64,000 nt of DNA. It comes from Silurus meridionalis (taxonomy: Eukaryota > Chordata > Actinopteri > Siluriformes > Siluridae). The translations under genes and the position numbers were made by a program. The DNA is taken from NCBI RefSeq assembly GCF_014805685.1, contig NC_060900.1, forward strand, positions 3,776,601 through 3,840,600. The letters are read 5' to 3'. The notes under the pieces are model-generated. The model saw only the letters and a list, made by a program, of their open reading frames with translations, was not told the DNA's origin and ran no database searches. Shown one piece after another: positions 1-34,825 of the stretch (positions are counted from its first letter, which is position 1; the number at the start of each line of letters is the position of its first letter).

Positions 1-44
1 AAAAAGTCTAAATTGAAAACACTACATCTGAAAACACTTTATTT

Positions 45-400
45 CCAAAAGTATTGGGTCACCTAGTCATAAGTGCGGTATGTGATTTTTGAGCATCGCA
101 TTCCACATTTAGTCCAAATTTGCTCTTTTAATTCCCTCCACTCTTCTGGGAAGATGTTCCACTAGATTTTGGAGTGTGCTTATGGATATTTGTGTTGATC
201 AGCCACAAGGGTATTACGAAAGTCAGGTACTGATGTAGGTGAGGAGACCTGGGGTGCAGTCAGCATTCACATTCATCCCAAATGTGTTCAGTAGGGATGG
301 AGCTCTATCGCAGGAGATCTTCCACTCCAACCCATGCAAAGTATATCTTAATGGAGTTTGCTTTGTGCACAAGGGCACTGTCTTTTGTGGGCACTGCTTT
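45..400. mobile_element. MITE family A copy, partial
   Basis: Begins with an AAGTATTGGGTCACCT terminus and continues with the family's internal blocks (GATGTTCCACTAGATTTTGG, then GTACTGATGTAGGTGAGG). The far terminus is not recognisable. Apparent reading frames here are shared by other copies only as decayed repeat. Confidence 0.7.
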
Positions 401-2635
401 ATTTTTAGAACCGTCTCTCTATCAAGCAAGTCTCTATCATGAGAGATTTTTGTTTTTTTCATCAGTTTCGGGCGCCATGTCTAATTTTTCTAAACATTTT
501 TACTGGTGACAGAGTTTCATTTTTGTAAAATATTAATTTTTTTTCAATACTTCTTTCAGTTAACACTGGATCCAGAGTTTTTTGGACATGAATCAGGGAT
601 AGAGAACAAAATAAACAAGATGGCAAAAGGCTAACACTTATTTACAGTGTAGGGGCAATTTAGATTCACCAATCCACCTCCTGGAACGGCAGAGGAAAAA
701 CGGAGAACCATGAAGCAAACCACGCAAGGAGAAAAGCTCAAAAAACCCGAGCTCAGGATCGAACCTTGAAGCTGTCAAGCCCAAAAGATCTGCCAGGTGT
801 ACATCGTTTTTTTTCCTTTGCTTTTGTGTGAGAATGAAAAAAAAAGAGAGAGAGAGAGAAAAAGAGAGAGAGAGAGAAAGACACTTTGCATTAATTTTTA
901 ATGACCTACAAACAGACACCAGTACATAGTCAAGTATGACAAATCATAATGGCAGGCAAGAACTCACAGACATTTTGTCGTAATGATATGTTTGGTAAAA
1001 TTATTAAAAAATTATAATAATAATAAAAAAAAAAAAAAAAATCACACACGAGCGCACACACTCCTTCGTCGTTGCAAACGCATTTCTACTAGTTGCATCA
1101 TTTGCAGCGAAGAAAATGAATTTCACTGTGTAACTAAAATAAATACTACAATGATGATGAACAGCCAGGAAGAGCCGGAGTGGAGAGGTCCGAGATGTGG
1201 AGAAGTGGTGGTTATGCACCTTAGCAATAAGCTTATTAGTGCTGAGCTTGCAAAAGAGGTAAATAAAATTCCCGGCTCGACATCGCTTTCCCCATCCATT
1301 ACACTCCGGCGCGTACGCGAGGTCTCTCCAGTCTCTCCGAGTGCGGATGCAAATCCAGAGTTTATCCTGTTGAAGTTTGCGTGATGGAGTGACGGTTCAC
1401 GCGATTGACCTTCGGGTGTAACGTCTTCGAAGTGCAAAGACGTGACCGTATGAATATAAATACACCTGGAGGAGGCGTCGGTCACACTTACAACTGTCAA
1501 ACAGTACGGAAAAGCAAAGATACACAGCGACGTCGATTCAAGTGTATACTGATAAACAGGGTGGCGCAGAAAAACTAGACATTTTGGAACGAGGAGCAAC
1601 CCTGGGACTTTTTTTGATGGTTGCATAAGTATTCAACCCTCCCTATTTTCAAAGAAAAACAGCTTAACACAGCGATGATGCATGTTGTGGAATGTATTGA
1701 CGAGGGATTCTCACGATGGCGGCTCAAACAGGCTCGATATTCTCTGGTGTGAGGGCCGTTCAAAACCACCAGGGGGCTCCACTTTAACTAATGTCAAGAA
1801 GCGAATCTCGCACTGGTTCCAAACAATTCCCAGGGTCGCCACCTCCTAGTTCAAAAACTTTCCTCTTTCCCTGCGCCACCCGGTACATTCGATCGCAAAA
1901 TAATCCCATCCACAATAAATATCGCACAACAAATTGTGGATATCTGACCATTACATTTCCTACAGTACGTGCAAAACAAAAAAAAAGACCTCACAAATAT
2001 ACGTTCGAATAAATATTCAGCAATTTATAACAGCACACATCAAATCTTTGCCCCAAGTGGCCTGGAATAATTCCGTAATCAAGCCAGTTCCCAATCACGT
2101 CCCTTTGTTCGATCGCGTTTTGTTCGGCTGCACGTTTTCAGTCCTGTTTCCGCCGCTTTGTACAGGCGTGAAACTTTTATTCCTTCGTTGATTACGCTCC
2201 GTGATCCTTCTCGAAAACACACCGTGTGAACATTTCCGAATGGTAAATTACAGCACCAATTATTTTTTCACACTTCCTGTTTTTTGTCCAGAAATAAACC
2301 TGGATACACACACACACACACACACACACACGGCTGTACACACATGCTAGTTTCCTCCACATGCACAATAATAACAATGGATACTCGCGTACACAATATA
2401 ATCGCTTCGTATTTCTGATTCTGACATTCGTAATTGTAACAATTTACGTAGAAATAATTGTACCACAATGTCTTCAGTCTGTGATTGCAATTGGTCAGAT
2501 GGTGCCGAGGTTCTAATAAGTTCTTCATTCCATTTTAGATACACTGGGACTTGAACTTAACCTAATAATAATAAAAGAAACCGACATATTTTGTATTTTT
2601 TAACAACAACAAAAAAATTGTAAAAGAGTTCTCTA
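401..2635. other. Intergenic, no gene recognised
   Basis: Contains a GA-rich tract (about 843-880), an A-rich tract (1021-1041), a somewhat GC-richer stretch at about 1260-1560 with an isolated TATA-like ATGAATATAAATA near 1450, and a CA repeat at 2306-2331. Short open frames have no family resemblance I can name. It may include the 3'UTR of the dynamin-like gene or unrelated repeats. Confidence 0.4.
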
Positions 2636-2982
2636 CACTATGGACAAACGTTTGTGGACACCTGACCATAAGACTGCTATGTCCTTTCTTTAGTCTCCAT
2701 TTGCTGAAGAACTTTCACTCTTATGGGAAGATGTTCCACTAGATTTTGTGGAGATTTTTGCTCATTGAGCTTCATAGGTGTTAATAAAGTCAGGTACTGG
2801 TGTAGGTGAGATGAGAAGGCCTGGAAAGCATATCTTTCTGTGCACTGGATTGCATACTGGAACAGGTTTGGGTCTCAAATATGGTCTTCAAATGTGTGCC
2901 TCCAAATTTGTTGTAACACTTTGGGAAAGAAGACAATATGGCTGGAAAAGTCAGGTGTCCCAATACTTTTGTCCGTATTGTG
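2636..2982. mobile_element. MITE family A copy, both termini
   Basis: Left terminus CACTATGGACAAACGTTTGT, right terminus ending CTTTTGTCCGTATTGTG. The ends are inverted relative to each other and the internal blocks match the other copies. About 347 bp, internally shortened. Confidence 0.75.
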
Positions 2983-3294
2983 TTTTTAAGGAAGTGGTCA
3001 AGCTGCGGTTAACTTTCTCCGGGAGACTAATGATGTTTGCAGCTGCTATAAGGAAAGCTAATGTGATATTCCATGGCAACAAAAGTAACTAGAAATGAAT
3101 AAGAAGTATGACAATTTTGTTTCAAATTAAGAAACTAACTTTCGGCATAATTGCTGTTGAATGAAAGAAATAAAACGTACCCTGTTGAGTTTTCGTCTTT
3201 ACCCCTGACGCACTACACTGTAAAATATATACTACAGATATAATATTAACTTAAATTAAAGGAACGTTCCAGTGTTTCAACCTCATCCAGACGT

Positions 3295-3505
3295 ATTGCT
3301 CCTGCAGTGCATGTGGGGAGGTGGTAGCTTAATGGTTCAGTCACTGGATTTTAGATCCAAAGGTTATGTGTTCAAATCCGAGCCACACCAAGCTGCCACT
3401 CCTGGGCCCCTGAGCAAGGCCCTTAATCTCAAAGCTGCTCAGTTGTATGAATGAGATAAATGTAAGTCGCTCTGGATGAGAAATGGCATGAATGTAAATG
3501 GATTA
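3295..3505 (+). repeat. tRNA-derived SINE-like element
   Basis: A tRNA-like head has a B-box-like GTGTTCAAATCC. It is followed by CCTGAGCAAGGCCCTTAA and the common teleost SINE tail GTAAGTCGCTCTGGATGAG...AATGTAAATG. Orientation is plus. Confidence 0.6.
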
Positions 3506-4100
3506 GCGCCGGATATTTCTGGAATAAAAAAAAATAGCTTCAAACGTTTTCATTGTGGGAAAAAGTCCCAGGATTACGGCATTGATCAAACGTGTTTCAG
3601 GTGCGGTGTATTTGAATTCGATCGTAAAATGCTTGTATAAACAACAAAACAATAACCATGACTAATCCGTCTTGGTCATTACGGGTTGGTCGGCTGCAAG
3701 CCCTTTTGAGTGCTCGATGTTTACTGGGAAATTCAAGCAAGGAAACAAACAATTCAATTTTCCTTCACAGAACATCGGAATACATCTTGGAGAAAAGGCT
3801 CGAGTGCTTCTCTGCGAGCTCAGTGCATTTCAAGAGTGCCTCTTAATTCGGGGGAAAATAAGCAGGCTGATCATACTGACCTGGGATACAAGTTCTCCGG
3901 CTTTCGCTTGCTCACACACATACACACACACTTAAAGACTTTGTTCAGTAATAACAAAAAAAAGTACCTGAAAAATTGACTGGTTTGAAAGATGCATGTG
4001 CTCTGAGAGGCCTTTAAACACCTAGATTAGACTAGTTTAAACCGTACGCACATACAAACACGTAATCGCACGCAACCGTTCGACGTGCAGTCGCCTCAGG

Positions 4101-17156
<13,056 letters not shown>

Positions 17157-17846
17157 CTGAAAAAAGAGAGAGGAAGAGAGAGAATTCAATCTGTTTAACA
17201 GGTGATGGTGTTTTATGCTTCTCTTTATGTGGACGCTGATTTTGATTTGAAAAACACTTCCTTCAGAGATCCTGAACATAATCCTGGATACAGATGTTTA
17301 CCCAAGTGTTGGTGTAGGTGCGGTGAAGAGGTGAAGAGGTATTTCATAGCTGTCCTACAGGTTCTTCTTTATACCACGATTCACTTACTGACTGAACTTA
17401 CAATAAAAAAAATCATTCAGGACTATAATTGACAACGAAACGAAAATGAAATTAAAAGACATGAAGTTATAAAAATAGCGATCCATAAATGCAAATTCAA
17501 ACACTGTGACCAGAAACAACATACATTCTCTTCCTGTGAGTTTAGAGCTGAGATCCTCAAACTCTCTCCTATAAAGGGCCAAAAATAACTTAATTGATGG
17601 GCGATGAACTGAAAGTAAATGATTCATCACACCGAACTGTTTGGTGTTAAAACGAAAGTTGCTACGATTCCCCTCATTTAGGTTCCGATAATATGTAGAA
17701 ATGATTAAATGAATAAAACAAAAAGATTTCTCTGGAATCTGTGTAGCGAATGAGGGTACATTTTTTTCCAGTCGATGGAACTTATAGTACAATAAAAACT
17801 TAATCCTGACGTATTGTACAATACAGAAAAATAATCCCATGTACCC

Positions 17847-18304
17847 CAATCAGACGAAACATTATGATCACCTGCCTAATATTGTGTTGGTCTCCTTTTT
17901 ATTGCTGCCGAAACATCATTAACAGCATGAAATTCTCCAGCAGTCTGTTGGATCGGACCACACCGGTCAGCCCATGTGCATCAATGGGCCTTGGCTGGTT
18001 CACCACTGTTCCTTCCTTGGAGCACTTTTGGTAGATACTGACCACTGCAGACCGGGAAACCCACAAGCCCACAAGAGCTGCAGTTTTGGAGACGCTCTGA
18101 CCCAGACGTCTAGACGTCTCAGTTTGTTAAACTCTATACGCTCACCCATTTTTCCTGCTTCTAACAGATCGAGTTTGAGGACAAAATGTTCACTTGCTGC
18201 CTAATAAATATCTCCACTCACTAACAGGTGCCATGATGAAGAGATCATCAGTGATCTTCACTTCACCACTCATTATGTTATAAGGTCATAATGTTAAGCC
18301 TGAT
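17847..18304 (-). mobile_element. Family B Tc1-derived nonautonomous element
   Basis: Ends ATCAGACGAAACATTATGAT and AATGTTAAGCCTGAT are inverted. The minus strand encodes a decayed helix-turn-helix region like that in the 36275 copy, and there is no catalytic part. Confidence 0.65.
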
Positions 18305-18433
18305 CTTTCACTGCTTTATACAGCTATTCAAGTTATAAGCAATACATCCATATGCATGTCATATCAGTGATCTCTATTAAAAGACATAAAGATGGTACTT
18401 GAAGTGTTTTCCACATTTTTGACAAGTTCACGT

Positions 18434-18867
18434 CAGGGTTTCTGCGGGTTTCACCGAATCAAATTTATGACTTTAAAATTAAGACCTTATTAAAACCTAT
18501 ATCACGACATCAAAAACACACCTGTGCGAATATGCTGTGAGCAGCTGGTTATAAAACCAGGCCCTAAATTCAGTTTTTTTCAAGCCAAGATTTGCTAAAC
18601 TTGCACTAATTTACATCTGGGGTACAGTCAAAAAGAGATTTGTGAGAAAATAACAGAAAGTTCATTCTTAATTCTGCCAATTATATTCAAACTAACAGAA
18701 AAAGATCTACAACACCAATAAACAGTACAGGTGGCGGTACATAAACATTAAGACCTGTTTACAATTATTTAAGACTTAGAACAGCAAATTTAAGATTATT
18801 ATTTTATCGCCTAAAATTGAATCTTTTTGACTTTTTTAGACTGTTTAAGACCCCCGCGGAAACCCTG
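18434..18867. mobile_element. hAT-like MITE
   Basis: Inverted termini CAGGGTTTCTGCGGGTTTC and CCCGCGGAAACCCTG bound about 434 bp. The CAGGG...CCCTG ends are typical of hAT-type nonautonomous elements. I could not see a clear 8-bp target duplication. Confidence 0.55.
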
Positions 18868-18869
18868 TA

Positions 18870-19382
18870 TTTACATTCCATCTCAATGTACTTTTTTTTT
18901 GCAGCTTAACCATAAAACCAAAAATGTATATTAGATGTTAAATTAGAAATACAGATATGTCAATGGCATTTCATTTCATTTCTTGCTCATATATGACATG
19001 GCAGGCCACATAAAAGGTCACCACGGGTTTGATTTGAGGTAAAATCTCAGGGATCTTAGAGAAATGATAATAGATTATAAATGGATGGTATTGATCCAGG
19101 TTTTTATTCCGGTGTTGACTACAATCATTTTGAGCTCTAAATTTGAAATGGAAACTTTTTTAATATTAATGATCATCACGAAGCCTCGATTAAGTCAATA
19201 AGAAAGCGTATATGGAAAACGAGGGGAAAGACAAGAGCGCAAGAGGAATACAGTGTGAGGTAAGAGAGGAGGTACGTGAGCAGGGCGGATATTAAATCCG
19301 AATTTAATGAATCAGTGAATAATTAATGATTAAATATGAATGAAAACGTAAAACTTATTTCTGTGTGTCGCTTCTCTACACT

Positions 19383-19415
<33 letters not shown>

Positions 19416-19430
19416 AAATGCTCATGAGGT
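18870..19430. other. Upstream region of the dynamin-like gene, no gene seen
   Basis: AT-rich unique-looking sequence followed by a CT microsatellite at about 19385-19414. No coding exon was recognised. Confidence 0.4.
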
Positions 19431-19439
19431 ACCAGTGAC

Positions 19440-19915
19440 CAGTGCTCCTGTCCCTTTCTTCTCTTCAGATGCCTGATTCATTCTGACATCTGACCTCTGG
19501 ATGGATGTTCTCTTCAATTGGAGACCACTCTGTGCAGCTGAGGATCGTTCCACATCAACAGCCCAAAGATCCATGAAGTTACTGAGCAACTGAAGAACTT
19601 TGAGGATGGATTTTGACTGGAATTAACATAACCAGTCTACTACAATGGCTCAGGTTTGCATTGTTTGGTTTGCGTGTACAGTTCTGCTTTTAAACGGCCA
19701 TCATTGAACTGAACTGTAATGAACGGACATTCAGTGTTGAGGCTGAGGACGGATTCCCTTTTGAGTCTGGTTCCTCTTAAGGTTTCTTCCTCGTGCCATC
19801 TCAGGGAGTATATAAGGAGAATATAAGGCACATGTTATACATTCTTTTATACAACTTTATAACCTCTTTATCACTGTAAAGCTGCTTTGGGACACTGGCT
19901 ACTGTTAAACACGCT
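19440..19915 (+). repeat. Teleost interspersed repeat (GTCTGGTTCCTCTTAAGG family)
   Basis: Carries GAGTCTGGTTCCTCTTAAGG, TTTCTTCCTCGTGCCATCTC and GTAAAGCTGCTTTGGGACAC. The same blocks, in the same order, occur at 58085-58325. This is a common fish repeat; no coding capacity. Confidence 0.6.
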
Positions 19916-20899
19916 CTTGCAAACTAATTCTTTTCACTTACTTTCATGCAAGTTTTCATTCATACCCGTTTTTTTAACCCCAAAAATGTACATGATTCAT
20001 TTGGTGTCTGCGGTTGATATTATTAATGTCATTTGTTCGGAGTTTTGCGAAAGAGATCGAGGTATTTGTGTCACAATCTTTACCGTACTAAGCACCTGTG
20101 TGTTCTTACTTGAAAAGCGTCCTTCCTCTGTCCCTTCGCCCCCTCCGTCCTCGTCCCTGGGTCTCTTAACGATGGGACGCTCCAGACAAGTCCCAGGTCT
20201 CGGGCTGAATGAGGAATCGTAATCAAAGAGACAGAAAAGAGTTTTCAGAAATGGGATTCAGGAGCTCGTCACGGGTCAAAAAATCACAAAGGTGACCCTT
20301 GAAGCTCGTTATTGATTTGTTGAAGGTATTTGGTTTTGTTGTTTTGTTTCTTAAAACATATGATGTAAGTAAAACAGCTTTATGAAGATTTTTTTTTCCT
20401 GGGGTGGGGGAGACATCCATATTGTCATTCTCACATCTGGAATATAAAATTCAACATCTGGGCAGATGTGATGACAGATGCAGCAGGTAGCAGAAGACAT
20501 AATTGCACTCTCTATCTTTTAAAAGTTTCTATTTGATGCAATTTAAGTAAACTAGAAATGTCATTTTGAGCAAGATCTTAAACCAATAGTGATTATCAGC
20601 CATCTAACTAGCTAACAGAAAGCCTAAAAGAAATAACCGCTTGGCTCGATCCCAATAAGCACTAAATCAGAAACAAAGTGCACTAGATACAACCTCAGCG
20701 TCTGTTCAATAAGTGCGCCAACGTAGTGAACGATCATCCGTTTGGTATCCAGCAACACAAAAAACGTTGACTAGCAAGATAAAGGACCATAATCGCCAGT
20801 TTTCTCACTCACCCAAATGCAAAATAATGTTTGTTTTTTTCCGGCAGTGTCAGTATGATCTTCACAGCATTCCTTGCGCCATTATAACATCATTTTCTC
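19916..20899. other. Unassigned DNA upstream of the dynamin-like gene
   Basis: A GC-richer patch at about 20118-20215 could be a UTR exon but shows no diagnostic signal. The remainder is AT-rich with no gene recognised. Confidence 0.35.
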
Positions 20900-21060
20900 T
20901 GAAACGTTCAAAATGATTCACTTCATCGACTCACTTCCTCAACCACCGTCCCTGTGCAGCTGTCAAAGAACCCGAGGGGGCGTGTCCCTGTCATCGTTTA
21001 AGCCTCTGATTGGTTACCGCACCTTTGACGTTTTGTTTTTCTGTTTCGTGATTGGATGGT
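20900..21060 (-). promoter_or_regulatory. Candidate promoter / 5'UTR region of the dynamin-like gene
   Basis: This GC-richer stretch upstream of the first coding exon has two CCAAT boxes on the minus strand, seen on the plus strand as TGATTGG near 21008 and 21050. A GC-box-like CACGCCCCC and an ETS-like GAGGAAGTG lie nearby. The first coding exon needs an upstream UTR exon, which makes this a plausible start region. No transcript evidence is available. Confidence 0.35.
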
Positions 21061-21189
21061 TTGGTTGTCTGTTACAGGGTGGTCACAGCTCAGATCCCTT
21101 CCCATCAGTAGCACCCTCACTATTTAATTCCTTATATTAAATATTTAATTATTATGTGTGATAATTATATATAATATATTACTTTTTTT

Positions 21190-22200
<1,011 letters not shown>

Positions 22201-22239
22201 AAAAACCTGTTCCATAGCGGTCAGGACCTCAGTTCACGC

Positions 22240-22810
22240 AAATTCATTTTAACGGCACTAAATTAATTAACGCTGATTTAGGCAGTGCATGTTTCTGTTT
22301 GACCATTTTTATAAAAAATATAAATAAATATAAAAGAGGCAAAATTAAAAACATTTATTCACAACGTCAGATTCAGGTTGACGGGATGACAGAGACAGAG
22401 ATGGCATTTTACAAAAGCACAGCATTTTGTTGTTATTATGTATACGAATAAAAGTTGACCCTTTACAGATCCCAATGATGTATTGGTCTTCTTTGTACGA
22501 TTAAAAAAGACAGAGTCGTTTAAGTTCATCTCTGCGTTATGAGGAAAAAATGCCACAAAACGCATTGGCGTGTTTGTCGACCCCAGAGGGTTCATCATGT
22601 GTGTGCATCCTGGTGGATTTTGGATTTTGGTGCTGAGACTTGGCACGTCAGTAAAACAAATGTTTACTGATTACAAATAAATTTTCAGTGAAGGTTTATT
22701 ATTGTTATTATTATAATTTTTTTATGTTATTTAATAAAAATGGTCAAACAGAAATGCATGCTGCATTAATCATACGTTAATAAAATGCCATAATTTTGAC
22801 AGCCATGATA
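22240..22810. mobile_element. Inverted-repeat DNA element (TTAACG family)
   Basis: GCATGTTTCTGTTTGACCAT (about 22288) and ATGGTCAAACAGAAATGCAT (about 22739) are inverted and nearly perfect. Outer arms rich in TTAACG/TTAATTAACG also pair. A relative lies at 41785-42290. Confidence 0.55.
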
Positions 22811-22853
22811 TATTATTTATTAATGTATTAATTTATTAATTATTAATTATATT

Positions 22854-22855
<2 letters not shown>

Positions 22856-22889
<34 letters not shown>
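22856..22889. repeat. (AT)n microsatellite
   Basis: About 16 AT units immediately right of the inverted-repeat element. Confidence 0.85.
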
Positions 22890-22890
<1 letters not shown>

Positions 22891-23062
22891 GCACTTGTGA
22901 ATTTGAACAATTCTAAACTGTGTACCTGTAAAATGCAATGACTTCTATCTAATTATTTTGCTCAATTTCTATTTCATTTTAATCTTAAAAATACCGTAGA
23001 GACTTAGAAGTCACTTAACATTTGAAATTTTCTTTTTGCCTTTTCTTTTCTTTTTTTTTATT

Positions 23063-23364
23063 AAAGGAACAGCGCATGTAGGATGTTTTGGTGACAAGGT
23101 GAGGGAGGCGAGATTGAGATGGTTTGGACATGTGCAAAGGAGGGACATGAATTATATTGGTAGAAGAATGCTGAGGATGGAGCCACCAGGTAGGAGGAAA
23201 AGAGGAAGGCCAAGGAGAAGGTTTATGGATGTGGTGAGGGAAGACATGCAGGTAGTTGGTGTGAAAGAGGCAGATGTAGAGGACAGAGGGGTATGGAGAC
23301 GGATGATCCGCTGTGGCGACCCCTAATGGGAGCAGCCGAAAGATGAAGAAGAAGAAGAAGAAGA
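23063..23364 (+). pseudogene. 3' end of a non-LTR retrotransposon
   Basis: Open frame with GTAHVGCFGDKVREARLRWF, then FGHVQRRDMNYIGRRMLRME and RKRGRPRRRFMDVVREDMQ. This is the C-terminal end of a reverse-transcriptase ORF common in fish. It ends with a stop and a short 3' part closing in a GAA repeat (23346-23367), the usual simple tail. It is 5' truncated. The clade (RTE/Rex-like or other) is uncertain. Confidence 0.75.
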
Positions 23365-23369
23365 AGATG

Positions 23370-24228
23370 CAGTATATCTGATTGCATCCTTTACAATTGT
23401 ATACGAAATACTATAATTATAATGTATTATTATTAACTTATTAGCTCATATTGATAAAGCACTTTCAATATTTATCACAAAACATTACACTTTCTCATTA
23501 ATGTCAATTGTACTACTCAGTTATGTGTCCCTGTATTTCCAACGAACTATAAAATCATCTGCATTATTTATTAAGTCAAATATCACAAATGTGTAACCTA
23601 GAAACATAAGAGCAAAACTAAGTAACCAGGGCGTGGATGTAGAATCATAAAAAAAAAGAATCTGAACAGAGAATCACTCAGTTCTGGGTGTGCCCTGGCC
23701 TTCAAACCCGGAGCTCAAGACTGAGCTTGTCTTCTTTAATGAGTACTGAGATTTCCACATAACTGTCTAGTATCTTAATATAGGTTTATAGATTGAATAT
23801 GGTGAGACAAAGTTACAAATATTGCTGAATATTATTTATTTTCTGAATTTAGAGTGTCTAATTCTACTTTAATTCTATATAATTCACTTCTATTATTTGG
23901 TCAATTGTAAAGCTTTTGTGATCGAACTGTTTTAAATAAATCATGTTAGTTTTATACACAGAAAGTCCCTTTATTTTTTAATGTAAATGCAATTCTTATT
24001 CTTCAGCTTTGTCTATTACATCTAATACTATTACTACTATGGCTAACTATAATAGAATATACTGCACATACAAGTGCTAGCAACGTTTAATATAAAAATC
24101 TAAGATACAATAGATAATGTAAGATAAACAATAGATAATAAGGCATTTTCCACCATGAGAAAGTATTAGGAGAGAGGGCTTTTTGGTTTCTGAGTAACAA
24201 GGGAATGGGTGTTTATAGCTTCTATAAC
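23370..24228. other. Intergenic, nothing recognised
   Basis: AT-rich sequence with no supported gene or clear repeat boundary. Confidence 0.4.
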
Positions 24229-24230
24229 CT

Positions 24231-24715
24231 ACATTATATTGCCAAAAGTTTGCTGACACCTGGTCATAAGTATGGTATGTGCTTTTTGAGCATCGCACTC
24301 CACATATAGTCCCAATTTGCTCTTAAAATTCCTTCCAATCTTCTAAGAAGATGTTCCACTAGATTTTGGAGTGTGGACATTTGTGTTCAAGGGTGTTAGT
24401 AAAGTCAGGTACTGATGTAGGTGAGGTGAGGAGGCCTGGGGTGCACTGAGTGTTCACATTCATCCCAAAAGTGTTCAGTAGGGTTGAGTTAAGAACTCTG
24501 TAGCAGGCCAGTTAAGATCTTTCTCTCCAAACCATGCAAATATCTTCATGGAGCTGGCTTTGTGCACAAGGATATTGCCATGCTGGAACAGGTTATTATT
24601 ATTATACCGCATTCAAAGACGTCCTATACAATTGTGGGTGAACAGTTTGGAGAACATGTTGAAGAACATATGGCTGGGAAAGGTCAGGTATCCCAATACT
24701 TTTGTCCATATAGTG
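24231..24715. mobile_element. MITE family A, complete copy
   Basis: About 485 bp. The left end is a variant (GCCAAAAGTTTGCTGACACC) and the right end is CAATACTTTTGTCCATATAG. All internal family blocks are present. Confidence 0.75.
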
Positions 24716-25149
24716 TACATACTAACAAGTCAGAACTTGTTTTCTGGGGTTGATTAAAAGTGAAAACACCTTTTTTTCCCAAAACATTTTTTAAATCGGA
24801 ATTGTACATGGAAAATACCAAGTGCAAGTTGAGTCTTGAAATTGAATTATTATAATTAGTCCTGTTTAAAATCACAGAAAAATCTCAGTTCATAAATGAG
24901 GCCTTCTTCTAGTGTGCACTAGCATACTAACAAGTATGCCGAAGAGAATCGAGCTTTCGAGGCCCTGGTTTGGATTCTGCATACTCGCATACTAATAAGT
25001 ACGCAAAGGGAAGATCTGGGGATTTCATTATTTTGCGATTTAAAACAAAAAAAAGAAGCAGTTGAAATGAGTGTTGTAGAATTTGCGTGTTTAATCTTTG
25101 ATTGAGATAAGGTTTTTAAGAGAAATGTGTTCGTTTAAATGTGTAAAAC

Positions 25150-25395
25150 TAAAATAAAATTGAGGGGCGGCACTTCCGGTTTTGGAGGCCGGTCAGCAGT
25201 GCGTCAGTCCCTTGTGACGCCGCAGCCATGTTCGCCTAGAGGAAGGCGTTCAGTCTCCTCAGCAGATGTGTTCCTCCATAACTCAACCCTGGTTAGGAAA
25301 TTGATTGTTTCGACACTATTTAGGCATTGAATTTATTTTTTTCAGACGGATATCAACGCTGTCTTTGTGTTTCGGAAGTGAAAAGCCGGTAGGAG
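25150..25395 (+). promoter_or_regulatory. Candidate rab7 promoter and 5'UTR exon
   Basis: A GC-rich island in AT-rich surroundings, about 0.9 kb before the rab7 start codon. It holds an ETS-type CACTTCCGGT at 25171-25180, a CRE-like TGACGCCG near 25216 and a possible donor CCG|GTAGGA near 25389. The rab7 coding exon begins with 16 nt of UTR after a splice acceptor, so a non-coding first exon is required upstream. This is the best candidate by position and composition. Confidence 0.45.
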
Positions 25396-26001
25396 GTAGG
25401 GGTCGTGTTTTCTTTCTTTCTTCCTTCCTTCCTAAAAATACAAAAATACAAGGTGTCCTTGTTTAATCTTAACCTTAATGTATTAAATGATGTACTTATT
25501 TACTGTTTTATATCTGTGCATATATTTCCTTATTTATAAAACCTAATTTCCGCCTTTTTTTTTTTATTACCAAGCTTCGCCTGCAGCCTTTTACTATTGT
25601 TTCTACCAAACCCGAATTTGATTTCCTGCGATATATATTTTCTTTTTTCCCCACGAAATCGTTTTAATTTCTGCACAGATCCACAAATAATAAAAAACCA
25701 TAACGCATCTTCTAACATTCGTCACTATATGATCGAAACACCCCCCGTGTTGTGACGTCACAATATTTGAATACGTGTGTTGATTAATATTTTGGAAATG
25801 TGTTTTTGTTTGAACCTGCAATCGTGTTATATTCAATTCCTAGTGAACTACTTCAATGCTCAGTTTTATAATTGAGTAAAATGGCCATCTTGAGTTAGTT
25901 AGGTTTGCTGATGGTGTAACAGTGGCATTCCCAGAATTCCCTTAAAGTTGGACTGAGTAGGAGCAGAATTCCGAGTGTCCATAAAGAGTTAACGGTTGAT
26001 G

Positions 26002-26003
<2 letters not shown>

Positions 26004-26049
<46 letters not shown>
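26004..26049. repeat. (TG)n microsatellite at rab7 splice acceptor
   Basis: 23 TG units end only 8-9 nt before the AG at 26057-26058 and replace most of the expected pyrimidine tract. Confidence 0.9.
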
Positions 26050-26050
<1 letters not shown>

Positions 26051-26074
26051 TTCTTCAGATCTGGTCTAGACATC

Positions 26075-34825
<8,751 letters not shown>

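Noticed and set aside
983..1384. 133-codon plus-strand frame
   Set aside because: Starts in a poly-A/Lys tract, has no known domain, and overlaps equally long frames on the other strand.
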